Assembly: GCF_945906275.1 (NCBI RefSeq)
Contig: NZ_CAMDRA010000020.1
Span: forward strand, 1 to 34,432
Direction: 5' to 3'
Source: Dongia mobilis
GTDB lineage: Bacteria; Pseudomonadota; Alphaproteobacteria; Dongiales; Dongiaceae
Length of the DNA: 34,432 bases
Every line of letters starts with the position of its first letter. Position 1 is the first letter of the stretch. The position numbers and the translations under genes are program-made. The notes under the pieces were generated by a model that was not told the DNA's origin, did not search any database, and saw only the letters and a list, made by a program, of their open reading frames with translations. Below, piece after piece: positions 8,470 to 17,589 of the stretch.

Positions 8470-9803
8470 GCACCGTCTCGCTCACCGCCCTGCGCGCAGC
8501 CCTCGAAGGCGCCATTCCCTCCGAGATCGCCACCTGCGACGCGCTGGGCGTGCCCAATGTCAGCGTCATTTCGGACGTGCATTATGTCGATGCCGAGCAT
8601 GTCGCCATTTCCTATCAGTTCTTCAGCAAGACGCGCGCCAATATCCTTGCCAACCCGCATGCGACCGTGCTGCTGAAACATCCCAATACCTGTGCCCAGT
8701 ACCGGCTGCAGCTGACTTACCTGCGCACCGAGCTGGCCGGGCCCTTGTTCGAAACCATGCGCGCCAAACTCGCCGGCATCGCGTCGCATGAAGGCATGTC
8801 CGGCATCTTTCATCTTTTGGGGGCCGATATATATCACGTCAACGGAGCTGAAATCGTGCGCGGCGACCTGCTGCCCTTGCCGCCGCCCCATGCACCCCTG
8901 CTCGCCGCCTTGCGCCAGACCCTGCCGAAGCTGCGCGCGGCGCGCGATCTCGATGGGCTGGTGGCGGTACTGCTCGCGGCCTTGCGCAGCGAGTTCCGCC
9001 TGCCCCATGTCATGTTGCTGGTGGCCGACGATTCCTGCGACCGGCTCTATACGGTGGCAAGCCAGGGCTATCCGGAATCCGGCGTCGGCGCCGAGATCCT
9101 GCCGGGGCAAGGCGTCATCGGCGTGGCGGCGCGCGAACGCACGCCGATCCGCATCACCCATGCGACGCGCGATTATCTTTATGGCCGCGCCATCCGCGAT
9201 GCGCTGCGCGCAAGCCCGATGGCGGCGCAGTTGGAGACCGAGATTCCCCTGCCGGGCCTGCCCGACAGCGGCAGCCAGATCGCGGTGCCGATCCTCGATG
9301 GCCAGCATCTGCTCGGCATCATCTATGCGGAAAGCCCGGAGGCCGGGCGCTTCGGCTATGACGAGGAGGATGCGCTGATGATCCTCGCCGCGGAAGCGGC
9401 GGCGGCGATGCGCCAGATATCGACCGAGGCCGATGACACATTCGCCGCCGCCGACGATCTGGCGACGACGACGGAATCAGGGACACCCATGCTGGTGCGC
9501 CATTACCCGGCCGACGACAGCGTCTTCATCGACGACGAATATGTGATCAAGGGCGTGGCCGGCGCCATCCTGTGGTTCCTGCTCTCGGAACATGACCGCA
9601 CCGGACGGGTCGAGTTCAGCAACAAGGAACTGCGTCTTTCGCCGAAGATCCGCCTGCCGGAGTTTTCGGAAAATCTCGAGGCCCGCCTCATCCTGCTGCG
9701 CCGCCGCCTTGCCGAGCGCAGCCAGGTGCTGGCGCTCGACAAGGCGGGCCGCGGCCGCTTCCGGCTCAATCTCAGCCGCCCCGTGCAGTTGATCGAGGCC
9801 TGA
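8466..9803 (+). CDS. three-part protein: split-barrel (PPOX-like) + GAF + C-terminal winged-helix-like domain
   Basis: N-terminus GVPNVSVISDVHYVDAEHVAISYQFFSKTRANILANPHATVL; GAF region LLRSEFRLPHVMLLVADDSCDRLYTVASQGYPESGVGAEILPGQGVIGVAARERTPIRI...SQIAVPILDGQHLLGIIYAES; C-terminal NLEARLILLRRRLAERSQVLALDKAGRGRFRL. ATGA overlap with the upstream gene. Confidence 0.75.
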   Translation: MSTVSLTALRAALEGAIPSEIATCDALGVPNVSVISDVHYVDAEHVAISYQFFSKTRANILANPHATVLLKHPNTCAQYRLQLTYLRTELAGPLFETMRAKLAGIASHEGMSGIFHLLGADIYHVNGAEIVRGDLLPLPPPHAPLLAALRQTLPKLRAARDLDGLVAVLLAALRSEFRLPHVMLLVADDSCDRLYTVASQGYPESGVGAEILPGQGVIGVAARERTPIRITHATRDYLYGRAIRDALRASPMAAQLETEIPLPGLPDSGSQIAVPILDGQHLLGIIYAESPEAGRFGYDEEDALMILAAEAAAAMRQISTEADDTFAAADDLATTTESGTPMLVRHYPADDSVFIDDEYVIKGVAGAILWFLLSEHDRTGRVEFSNKELRLSPKIRLPEFSENLEARLILLRRRLAERSQVLALDKAGRGRFRLNLSRPVQLIEA

Positions 9804-9819
9804 AAGCCAGCGCGGAAGA

Positions 9820-10587
9820 TCAGGCGAGATCGACCGCCAGAGCCGCGCGCTCCAATTCACTGAGATGCGGCTTCACCATGTCGAGGACAGCGGAAAACAG
9901 TTCCGGCGGCATGCCGGCCTGCATGCCCCGCATCATTTTGGCGCGCTGCTGGCGGGTGACGCTGGGCAGGATCCAGCGCAGCCAGGTCAGCATGCGTTCC
10001 GGCTTGATATGGGCATGGATCTGCTGCTCGATCGCCAGCAGTTCCTGATCCGTGTAATGGGTCCAGAGCAGCTGGGTGTTGGTGCTCTCCTCGATCTCCA
10101 TATGCTGGAAATTCTCGGCGACGAAGCCGGCCAGCAGGCGGTAGAGCACCTTCATGGCGCGCTCGCGGGCCGGCATCGCCGCGTGGCGCACGGCGCTGAG
10201 GCGCGCCTCGAGATCGAGGATGGTCTTCTGGTGATGGAGATGATCCTCGGCGCAGGCCGACGCCGAGCCGGGCACGGCCCGTTCCATGGCCGTGTGCAGG
10301 AAGGCGTTTTCATGGGCGAGATGCTCGGCGCAGAGCTGCAGCAGGTCGGCCACGGCAGCGAGCGCCTCGTCCGGGGCGTCGAGATCGACCCGGCCCAGGC
10401 GGGCCAGGGCATCGCTCATCGCCGCGCGCAGGCCCTTATGGACCAGATGATAGATCTCGTGGCGCTGTGGGGCGAGATCGTTGGCGGCTGCCATGGCGGC
10501 GATGAAATCGGGCGCCGGCGCGCTGGCTGCCAGCTGTTGCGGCTGGTAGTCGGGCACGGTCGGAAAAGCGTGCGAACGGGCATTCAT
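9820..10587 (-). CDS. hemerythrin-like domain protein
   Basis: Helical His pattern HEIYHLVH...HLAHENAFLH...EDHLHHQ...NFQHMEIEE. Confidence 0.75.
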   Translation of the reverse strand: MNARSHAFPTVPDYQPQQLAASAPAPDFIAAMAAANDLAPQRHEIYHLVHKGLRAAMSDALARLGRVDLDAPDEALAAVADLLQLCAEHLAHENAFLHTAMERAVPGSASACAEDHLHHQKTILDLEARLSAVRHAAMPARERAMKVLYRLLAGFVAENFQHMEIEESTNTQLLWTHYTDQELLAIEQQIHAHIKPERMLTWLRWILPSVTRQQRAKMMRGMQAGMPPELFSAVLDMVKPHLSELERAALAVDLA

Positions 10588-10721
10588 GGGTCAGACCTCG
10601 GCGGCTGGTTGCGGAATGGCGCGACCATGAAGCCGCCATGCCCGCCGCGCACGCTAATTTCCCGCTCACGGAATCGTAACTTTTCGCTAAAGCGCCGGTT
10701 GAATCGCCGGGCAAACGCCGG

Positions 10722-12077
10722 TCAGAGGGGGAGGCGCAACACTGCGCGGAGGCCACCGCCTGGGGCATCGGAGAGGACGAGGTCGCCACCATGGCCGCGG
10801 ATGATGTCGCGGGCGATGGTAAGGCCCAATCCCGTGCCGCCGGTTTCCTGGTTGCGCGATTGTTCGAGGCGGAAGAACGGCTTGAACACATCCTCGCGCG
10901 CGTCTTGGGGAATGCCCGGACCGTCATCGTCGACCATCACCTCGACATGGCGCGGCCGCAGCGCGAGTGTCACGCCGATGGCGCCGGCATAGCGATGGGC
11001 ATTGCCGATGACATTGTCGAGGGCGCGGCGGAAGGCGTCGCGGCGCAGCGGCACCACCACGCTCCGCTCGGGCAAAGTGAGGTCGATGGTGGCGCCCTGG
11101 CGGCGCGCATCGCCCACCACGTCGGCCACCAGCGCGGTGAGGTCGGTGGTGGCCGGCTGTTCCATGCCCTCGCCCCGCGCGAAGGCGAGATAGGCGCCGA
11201 TCATGCGTTCCATGTCGGCGACGTCCTTCTTGAGATCGCCGATATCGCCGCCATCGCCCATCATGGCGAGCTGCAGTTTCATGCGGGTGAGCGGTGTCCG
11301 GAGATCGTGGCTGACGCCCGCCAGCATCTCGGTGCGCTGCACGATCTGGCGGCGGATGCGGTTGCGCATCTGGTTGAAGGCCTGGCCGGCCAGCGCCACC
11401 TCGGTAGCCCCCTCGGCACGGAAATCCGCGACCTCGCGCCCCTTGCCGAAATCGTCGGCGGCCTGCGCCAGGCGCTTGATCGGCTTCACCTGGTTGCGCA
11501 TGAAGAGGGTCGCCACGGCCAGCAGAGCCAGGGACGTCCCCACCATCCACAGCAGGAAGACATAGGTGGTGGAGCTGAACAGGCGGCGGCGCAGCACCAC
11601 GACATGCAGCACGCCATCGGCCAGCTGGACATGGATCTCGATATATTTTTCGAGGCTGCGGCTGTCGATGATGAAGGGGCGCTGCACCCGGTCCTCGAGC
11701 GCCTTGGCGAGCTGCCGGTCGACGAGGTTCTGGCGCATGATGGTGGGATCGTTGGGCAGGATCTCGCCGGGCTTGAAGTCGAGCGCCAGTTCCAGATCGT
11801 CACGCGCCGTCTCGAACAGGGCATTGATGGCGACCTCGCTGTCGGAGGGCGCGGTGCCGGCGCGCGGCATCAGGCGCGTCACCGCGCCGATCTCGCCCGC
11901 CACCGATTGCGCAAGGCGCTTGGTGACCGTGTTCCAATGGCTGTCATAGAAGACCCAGGCCGAGATCACCTGCAGCAGCACGATGGGTGTCACGATGATG
12001 AGGATCGAGCGGCCGAGCAGCGAGCGCGGCAGCATGCGCTCGACCGCCATCAGCCAATCCTGCATGCCGGCATTCAT
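10722..12077 (-). CDS. EnvZ-like sensor histidine kinase (TM, HAMP, HisKA, HATPase)
   Basis: SHDLRTPLTRMKLQLAMM H-box; NVIGNAHRYA; DDGPGIP; GGTGLGLTIARDI. Confidence 0.95.
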   Translation of the reverse strand: MNAGMQDWLMAVERMLPRSLLGRSILIIVTPIVLLQVISAWVFYDSHWNTVTKRLAQSVAGEIGAVTRLMPRAGTAPSDSEVAINALFETARDDLELALDFKPGEILPNDPTIMRQNLVDRQLAKALEDRVQRPFIIDSRSLEKYIEIHVQLADGVLHVVVLRRRLFSSTTYVFLLWMVGTSLALLAVATLFMRNQVKPIKRLAQAADDFGKGREVADFRAEGATEVALAGQAFNQMRNRIRRQIVQRTEMLAGVSHDLRTPLTRMKLQLAMMGDGGDIGDLKKDVADMERMIGAYLAFARGEGMEQPATTDLTALVADVVGDARRQGATIDLTLPERSVVVPLRRDAFRRALDNVIGNAHRYAGAIGVTLALRPRHVEVMVDDDGPGIPQDAREDVFKPFFRLEQSRNQETGGTGLGLTIARDIIRGHGGDLVLSDAPGGGLRAVLRLPL

Positions 12078-12083
12078 CGGCGG

Positions 12084-12827
12084 TCAGTCCGGCCGCAGGA
12101 CATAGCCGATGCCGCGCACGGTCTGGAGATAGCGCGGGAAGCGCGGATCGTCCTCGATCTTGCGCCGCAGCCGGGTCATCTGCACATCGATGAGGCGCGA
12201 GGCGCCAATCTCGACTACCGTGGCGTCGCCATTCTCGGGCGCCAGGTCCTCGCCCTCGGTCGCGGCGGCACGCATCGCCAGTTCGTCACGGCTGACCGGC
12301 TGTCCGGCGCGGCGCGCCAGCAGCAGCAGCAGATCGCCCTCGCCTTCCGTCAAATGCACGATCTCGCCGCTCCTGTAGAGCCGGCGCCGGTCGATCTCGA
12401 AGGCGAAGCTGCCGAAGCGCACCGTGCCTGCGGCGGGTGCCGGGGCGGCTGCACGGGGCCGCGCACGCTTGAGGATGGCATTGATGCGCAGCACCAGCTC
12501 CTTGGGTTCGAAGGGCTTGCCGAGGTAATCGTCGGCGCCGGTTTCCAGCCCGTTGATGCGGTCCTGCACCTCGCCCATCGCGGTGAGCAGCAGGATGGGG
12601 ACGGAACTGTCGTCGCGCAGGGCGCGGGTGAGGTCGAGACCACTTTCGCCCGGCATCATGATGTCGAGCACGAGGAGGTCGAAGGCGATGCTCTTCAGCT
12701 TGGCGCGCGCCTCGGCGGCGTCGGTCGCCACCGTCACCCGGAATCCCTGCTCGCCCAGATAGCGCGCGATGAGGTCGCGCAGCCTCTTGTCGTCATCGAC
12801 GACCAGGATATGAGCCTGCCCCGCCAT
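12084..12827 (-). CDS. OmpR-family response regulator
   Basis: HILVVDDDKRLRDLIARYL, LLVLDIMMPGESGLDL, ADDYLGKPFEPKELVLRI, C-terminal Trans_reg_C. Confidence 0.95.
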   Translation of the reverse strand: MAGQAHILVVDDDKRLRDLIARYLGEQGFRVTVATDAAEARAKLKSIAFDLLVLDIMMPGESGLDLTRALRDDSSVPILLLTAMGEVQDRINGLETGADDYLGKPFEPKELVLRINAILKRARPRAAAPAPAAGTVRFGSFAFEIDRRRLYRSGEIVHLTEGEGDLLLLLARRAGQPVSRDELAMRAAATEGEDLAPENGDATVVEIGASRLIDVQMTRLRRKIEDDPRFPRYLQTVRGIGYVLRPD

Positions 12828-12830
12828 CGC

Positions 12831-13442
12831 CTAGCGCGATCCAGTGCCGCCCGGATTGCCACCCGGATTGCCACCCGAATTGCCACCCTGGTTGCCGCCG
12901 CCGGAGCTTGACCCCGACGGTGTCGAGCCGGATGGCCCGGACTGTCCGGGCAGGGCCGGGCTGGTGGCGCGGAAGCGGGTGCAGTCCTCTTCGTTGATCA
13001 AGCCGAGGAGCACCTTCTTGAAGCCCTCGACCGCCTCGGCGCCGGCAGCCTTGTAGGCGCGGGCGACAAGCGCGCGCTGGTCCTCGGTCAGGCGCCGTTC
13101 CAGCTCGGCGCCCTTGTCCGTGAGGCTGAGGAGCCGCTGGCGGCGGTCGGTGGTGCCCGGCCGCTGCACGATGAAGCCCTCGCGCACCAGCTGCGAGAGC
13201 ACGCGGGAGAGGCTCTGCTTGGTGATCTTCAGAATGTCGAGGAGGTCGGAAACGGTCATGCCCGGATTGCGCCCGACGAAATAAATGACGCGGTGATGGG
13301 CGCGGCCGAAATTGTAGGCGGCCAGGGTCTGGTCGGCCCGCGCGGTAAAGTCGCGGTAGCCGAAAAACAGCAGCTCGATCCCCTGGCGGAGTTCATCGTC
13401 CCGCAGGAACAAAGGGTTAGGCGTGGATTTCAAATCCGGCAT
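12831..13442 (-). CDS. MarR family transcriptional regulator with Gly/Ser/Pro/Asn-rich C-terminal tail
   Basis: HTH region GMTVSDLLDILKITKQSLSRVLSQLVREGFIVQRPGTTDRRQRLLSLTDKG; tail SGPSGSTPSGSSSGGGNQGGNSGGNPGGNPGGTGSR. Confidence 0.92.
   Translation of the reverse strand: MPDLKSTPNPLFLRDDELRQGIELLFFGYRDFTARADQTLAAYNFGRAHHRVIYFVGRNPGMTVSDLLDILKITKQSLSRVLSQLVREGFIVQRPGTTDRRQRLLSLTDKGAELERRLTEDQRALVARAYKAAGAEAVEGFKKVLLGLINEEDCTRFRATSPALPGQSGPSGSTPSGSSSGGGNQGGNSGGNPGGNPGGTGSR
12850..12897. repeat. 12-bp tandem repeat (cccggattgcca x4, imperfect) encoding the GGN(P/S)-type tail of the MarR protein
   Basis: Direct reading: cccggattgcca / cccggattgcca / cccgaattgcca / ccctggttgccg. Confidence 0.9.
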
Positions 13443-13450
13443 GATTTTAT

Positions 13451-13465
13451 GTCAGCTATGTTGAC
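13451..13465. promoter_or_regulatory. candidate MarR operator (GTCA-N7-TGAC inverted repeat) in the marR-ilvE divergent region
   Basis: gtcagctatgttgac just upstream of the MarR start in AT-rich intergenic DNA. Confidence 0.35.
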
Positions 13466-13542
13466 TTATTTATCCGAATATTTTAAAACGAGGTCATTCC
13501 GGGTTCCTTTATAACCCGACAAGAAGCCAAATGGAGGAATTC

Positions 13543-14415
13543 ATGAGCCTGGTGCCTTTCGACGATCGTGATGGCGAAATCTGGATGGACGGCAAGTTCA
13601 TTCCCTGGCGGGAAGCGAAGCTGCATGTCCTGACCCACGCCCTCCATTATGCATCAGCCGTGTTCGAAGGCGAGCGGTCCTATAACGGCAAGGTTTTCAA
13701 ATCCCGCGCCCATACCGAGCGCCTCCACAGATCGGCCGAGATTGTCGGTTATAGCATTCCCTTCTCAGTGGATGCGATCGAGGCCGCCAAGACCGAGCTG
13801 GTGAAGCGCGCCGGTTACCAGAACTGCTATGTCCGCGCCATCGCCTGGCGCGGCAGCGAGATGATGGGGGTTTCGGCCCAGAAGAACACGATCCATCTCG
13901 CCATCGCCGCCTGGGAATGGCCGTCCTACTTCTCGCCGGAGCTGCTCGCCAACGGCATCCGCCTGAAATGGGCCAAGTACCGCCGCCCGGCCCCGGACAC
14001 GGCCCCCGTCGCTGCCAAGGCCTCCGGCCTCTACCAGATCTGCACCATCTCGAAGCATGAGGCGGAGCGCGAGGGCTATCAGGATGCGATGATGCTGGAT
14101 TACCGCGGCCTGCTCGCGGAAGCCACCGGCGCCAACGTGTTCCTGGTCCAGAATGGCGAGCTGCACACGCCCAAGCCCGATTGCTTCCTCAATGGCCTCA
14201 CCCGCCAGACCGTGATCGAGCTTGCCCAGCGCCGCCAGATCAAGGTGATCGAGCGCGCGATCCAGCCCGAGGAACTGGCCAAGACCGACGAAGTCTTCCT
14301 GGTCGGCTCCGCCGCCGAGGTGACCCCGGTGGGCGAGATCAGCGAATACAAGTTCAAGGTCGGCCCGATCACCCGGCAGATGCGCGAAGACTATCTGAAG
14401 GAAGTGGGTGCCTGA
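13543..14415 (+). CDS. ilvE: branched-chain amino acid aminotransferase
   Basis: IWMDGKFIPWREAKLHVLTHALHYASAVFEGERSY, KASGLYQICTISKHEAEREGYQDAMMLDYRGLLAEATGANVF; SD ggagg precedes the ATG at 13543. Confidence 0.95.
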   Translation: MSLVPFDDRDGEIWMDGKFIPWREAKLHVLTHALHYASAVFEGERSYNGKVFKSRAHTERLHRSAEIVGYSIPFSVDAIEAAKTELVKRAGYQNCYVRAIAWRGSEMMGVSAQKNTIHLAIAAWEWPSYFSPELLANGIRLKWAKYRRPAPDTAPVAAKASGLYQICTISKHEAEREGYQDAMMLDYRGLLAEATGANVFLVQNGELHTPKPDCFLNGLTRQTVIELAQRRQIKVIERAIQPEELAKTDEVFLVGSAAEVTPVGEISEYKFKVGPITRQMREDYLKEVGA

Positions 14416-14437
14416 GCGTTCGGTTCATCGGTTCATG

Positions 14438-14469
14438 AAAAGCGCGGGAGCAAAACTCCCGCGTTTTTT
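14438..14469 (+). terminator. rho-independent terminator of ilvE
   Basis: cgcgggag-caaaa-ctcccgcg stem followed by tttttt. Confidence 0.93.
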
Positions 14470-14477
14470 ATTGTCCC

Positions 14478-14852
14478 TTACCACCGCCCATGCCGCTTGT
14501 TCCACGCGAACAGTTGATCGGCGAAGCGGTCGTAGAGGAAGCGCGATAGCGGCCGGAAGGGTGGCCACATCTGCAGGCGGCCCAGCCATCGCTGGCCGGG
14601 CGTTTCCAGCATCAGCCGGGCGATCGCATCGGCGCCGACGAAAATCTGCCCGCTCTCGTCGCGCACATGGAGGCTGTGGCGCACCGTGTCGAGGGCAGCG
14701 CCGATCTCGCAGACCAGATTTTCATCAAGGGCGATGTCCTTCCAGGCGGCATCGTCACCCGTCATGTGCTGGGCCATGCGCTGGCGCTGGCTGTTGATGC
14801 CCGCGGCGCAGACCGGGCAGGCGCTGTTGTAGAAGATCTCGAGCCTGGCCAA
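14478..14852 (-). CDS. DUF393 / thiol-disulfide oxidoreductase DCC family protein
   Basis: LEIFYNSACPVCAAGI...; likely TTG start at 14852. Confidence 0.8.
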   Translation of the reverse strand: MARLEIFYNSACPVCAAGINSQRQRMAQHMTGDDAAWKDIALDENLVCEIGAALDTVRHSLHVRDESGQIFVGADAIARLMLETPGQRWLGRLQMWPPFRPLSRFLYDRFADQLFAWNKRHGRW

Positions 14853-14900
14853 GCATCCCTCTCGCCCGAAGTGGCAATGGCGGCAGCCTAGCACAGGCCT

Positions 14901-14935
14901 CAAGAAAACGGGCTGCTACAGGATGCAGCAGCCCG
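14901..14935 (-). terminator. probable rho-independent terminator downstream of degP (read on minus strand)
   Basis: cgggctgct ... agcagcccg stem; on the minus strand followed by TTTTCTT. Confidence 0.65.
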
Positions 14936-15083
14936 GGGCAGTTGGAGACAGGTAGGCAAAGGGGTGGCCGAATTCGAGGGGGATGGATGTCGAATTCGGC
15001 CGGACCGGGCGCCGCTGCGGGAGGTTGCTCCCGCTGGGGACAGGGGCGGTGACGGCGCCCGGCCTTGTCTGGTTCTTAGCGGC

Positions 15084-16643
15084 TCAAGCTTGCTTGAGGT
15101 TGACGGCGATGAACTGGTCGCGGCCGTCGCGGTTGACCAGCATGACGAGGATCGGCTGGTCGCTTTTCCGGGCTTCCTCGGCGAGGCGCGTGATCTCGGC
15201 CGGGTCGCTCACCTCGGCATTGCCGACGCGCTCGATGACGTCGCCCACTTTCAGGCCCTGATCGACCAGCGGCGAATCCTCCTGGAGGTCGACGATGACG
15301 ACACCCTTGGCGTCCGGATCGAGGCCGAAAGCCTGGCGCGCTTCCGGGGTGAGGGAGGCGAGGCGCGCGCCGAGGATGGCGCTTTCCGACCCGTCGCCTC
15401 CCTCATTGTCGTTGCTGGCGACGGCCTCGTTCCTGAGCGTGCCGATCTTGACGCTGATCTCCTTCTCGTGGCCCTCGCGCAGGATGTCGATGGTGGCGGT
15501 CGAACCTGGATCAGCGCTGGCCACCAGGCGCGGCAGGTCGCGCATCTCCATCACCTTGGTGCCGTTGAAGGCGAGCACCACGTCGCCGGGTTTGAGATCG
15601 GCTTTGGCCGCGGGCGAATCGGGATCGATGTTGGCGATAATGGCGCCCTTGGGCTCGGAAAGACCGACGCCCTTGGCAAGGTCCGGGGTCACCTGCTGAA
15701 TCTCGACGCCGAGCCAGCCGCGTTCGATCGAGCCCTTCTCGCGCAGTTCAGCGACCACGGTCTTCGCCAGATTGCTGGGGATGGCGAAGCCGATGCCGAC
15801 CGAACCGCCGGAAGGCGAGAAGATCGCCGTGTTGATGCCGACCACATGGCCGTTCATGTCGAAGGTCGGGCCGCCGGAATTGCCCTGGTTGATGGCGGCG
15901 TCGATCTGCAGGAAATCGTCGAACGGTCCTTCATGGATGTCGCGGCTCCGGGCTGAGACGATGCCGGTGGTGACCGAGCCGCCGAGGCCGAACGGATTGC
16001 CGACCGCCATCACCCAGTCGCCGACGCGGGCCTTGTCGGAATCGCCCCAGGGCACGAAGGGCAGCGGCGCCTTCGCTTCGACCTTGAGCAAGGCGAGATC
16101 GGTCTTCGGGTCGGTGCCGATGAGCTTGGCCGGGTATTCGGTGCCGTCGGCCAGGGTCACGGTGATGTCGGTCGACTCCTCGATGACATGGTTGTTGGTT
16201 ACGACATATCCGGTGGGGTCGATCACGAAACCAGAACCCAGCGACATGGCCTTGCGCATCTGCTTGTGGCCGCCGCCCTGCTGACCATTGCCCTGCTGCT
16301 CCTCGAACTGCCTGAAGAACTCCTCGAAGGGCGAGCCTTTGGGAAACTGCGGCAGTTGCGGCCCGTCCTGGGCGGCGACCTTGCGCGCGGATGAAATGTT
16401 GACCACCGCCGGTGACACCTTGGCGGCGAGGTCGGCGAAGCTTGCCGGCCTGGCCTGCTCGATGGCCAGCTGGTCGGGCGCCAACTGATCAGCCTGGGCC
16501 TCGGCGACATGGGCGAGGCTGAGGGCCGGCGGCACGATGGCCAGCGCCCCCATGAACAAGGCGGCGCGACCCACCGTCACGAACAGGCGGCTGCGCCGGG
16601 CCCCACAGGCAGTGGCGGCGTTTGCAGAAACGATTGCGGTCAT
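15084..16643 (-). CDS. degP: DegP/HtrA-type periplasmic serine endopeptidase (Do family), two PDZ domains
   Basis: GSGFVIDPTGYVVTNNHVIE, KTDLALLKVEA, DAAINQGNSGGPTFDMNGHVVGINTAIFSPSGGSVGIGFAIPSN, tandem PDZ. Confidence 0.95.
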   Translation of the reverse strand: MTAIVSANAATACGARRSRLFVTVGRAALFMGALAIVPPALSLAHVAEAQADQLAPDQLAIEQARPASFADLAAKVSPAVVNISSARKVAAQDGPQLPQFPKGSPFEEFFRQFEEQQGNGQQGGGHKQMRKAMSLGSGFVIDPTGYVVTNNHVIEESTDITVTLADGTEYPAKLIGTDPKTDLALLKVEAKAPLPFVPWGDSDKARVGDWVMAVGNPFGLGGSVTTGIVSARSRDIHEGPFDDFLQIDAAINQGNSGGPTFDMNGHVVGINTAIFSPSGGSVGIGFAIPSNLAKTVVAELREKGSIERGWLGVEIQQVTPDLAKGVGLSEPKGAIIANIDPDSPAAKADLKPGDVVLAFNGTKVMEMRDLPRLVASADPGSTATIDILREGHEKEISVKIGTLRNEAVASNDNEGGDGSESAILGARLASLTPEARQAFGLDPDAKGVVIVDLQEDSPLVDQGLKVGDVIERVGNAEVSDPAEITRLAEEARKSDQPILVMLVNRDGRDQFIAVNLKQA

Positions 16644-16784
16644 CTATCTCTCCATCTTGCAGGCGCCCCCGCGAAATTTCGGGAGGGTAGCGCCGTCTTG
16701 GGAAGGGATACTGTTCCAGGCCTGTCACAGCGCCATGTCCGGCGGCATGCTATTTGGCAACGGATTGCGACCAGGGCTTGCGTT

Positions 16785-16799
16785 GTTACAGAACGTTAC
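16785..16799. promoter_or_regulatory. candidate CpxR-like box, GTAAC-N5-GTAAC on minus strand (GTTAC-N5-GTTAC on plus)
   Basis: gttacagaacgttac between divergent degP and OmpR-family regulator; 10-bp direct-repeat spacing. Confidence 0.45.
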
Positions 16800-16845
16800 C
16801 AAATTGGCTGGCGGCGGGTCCGCCCTGCCGGATATCACTGGGTTC

Positions 16846-17589
16846 ATGAGCGAAAAGACACCGCATATCCTGATCGTCGATGACGACCGCGAGATCCGCG
16901 ACCTGCTGCAGCGCTTCCTGGAGAAACATGGGATGCGCTGCTCGACGGCGGCGGACGGGCGCGACATGCGGCGGCAATTGGGCGATGCCAAGGTCGATCT
17001 CATCGTGCTCGACGTCATGATGCCGGGCGATACCGGGTTGCAGCTCTGCGCGCAGCTCCGCGCCGAGAAGAACAGCCAGCTTGCCCGCCTGCCGATCATC
17101 ATGCTGACGGCGGCCGGCGAGGAAACCGACCGGATCGTCGGGTTGGAGATGGGCGCCGACGATTACCTCGCGAAGCCGTTCAGCCCGCGCGAATTGCTGG
17201 CGCGCATCCGCGCGGTGCTGCGGCGGTCCGGGTTGGAGGCGGGTGCTGCCGAGATGGCAGCGCAGGTGCTGGCGTTCGATGCCTACCGGATCGACCTTTC
17301 CAGCCGGCGCGTCAACGGACCGCTGGGCGAGGTCGAGCTGTCGACCGGCGAGTTCGACCTGCTGGTGGCGCTGGCGGAACGGCCGCAGCGCGTGCTCTCC
17401 CGCGATCAGTTGCTGGATCTCACCAAAGGGCGCATGGTGCAGCCTTTCGACCGCAGCATCGATGTGCAGATCGGCCGCCTGCGGCGCAAGATCGAGCCTG
17501 ATGCGACGCAGCCCAAATTCATCACCACCGTGCGCGGCGGCGGCTATCTGTTCGCTGCCAAGGTGACGCGGGAAAACGAGCCCAGATGA
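16846..17589 (+). CDS. OmpR-family response regulator (second copy in window)
   Basis: HILIVDDDREIRDLLQRFLEKHG, LIVLDVMMPGDTGLQL, GADDYLAKPFSPRELLARI; ATG at 16846 chosen (ORF track starts at 16537). Confidence 0.95.
   Translation: MSEKTPHILIVDDDREIRDLLQRFLEKHGMRCSTAADGRDMRRQLGDAKVDLIVLDVMMPGDTGLQLCAQLRAEKNSQLARLPIIMLTAAGEETDRIVGLEMGADDYLAKPFSPRELLARIRAVLRRSGLEAGAAEMAAQVLAFDAYRIDLSSRRVNGPLGEVELSTGEFDLLVALAERPQRVLSRDQLLDLTKGRMVQPFDRSIDVQIGRLRRKIEPDATQPKFITTVRGGGYLFAAKVTRENEPR

Noticed and set aside
10791-12911. 706-aa plus-strand ORF
   Set aside because: Antisense to clear histidine kinase and response regulator genes; composition typical of a GC-rich shadow ORF, no domain signature.
14964-15956. 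330-aa plus-strand ORF
   Set aside because: Antisense to degP; no family resemblance.
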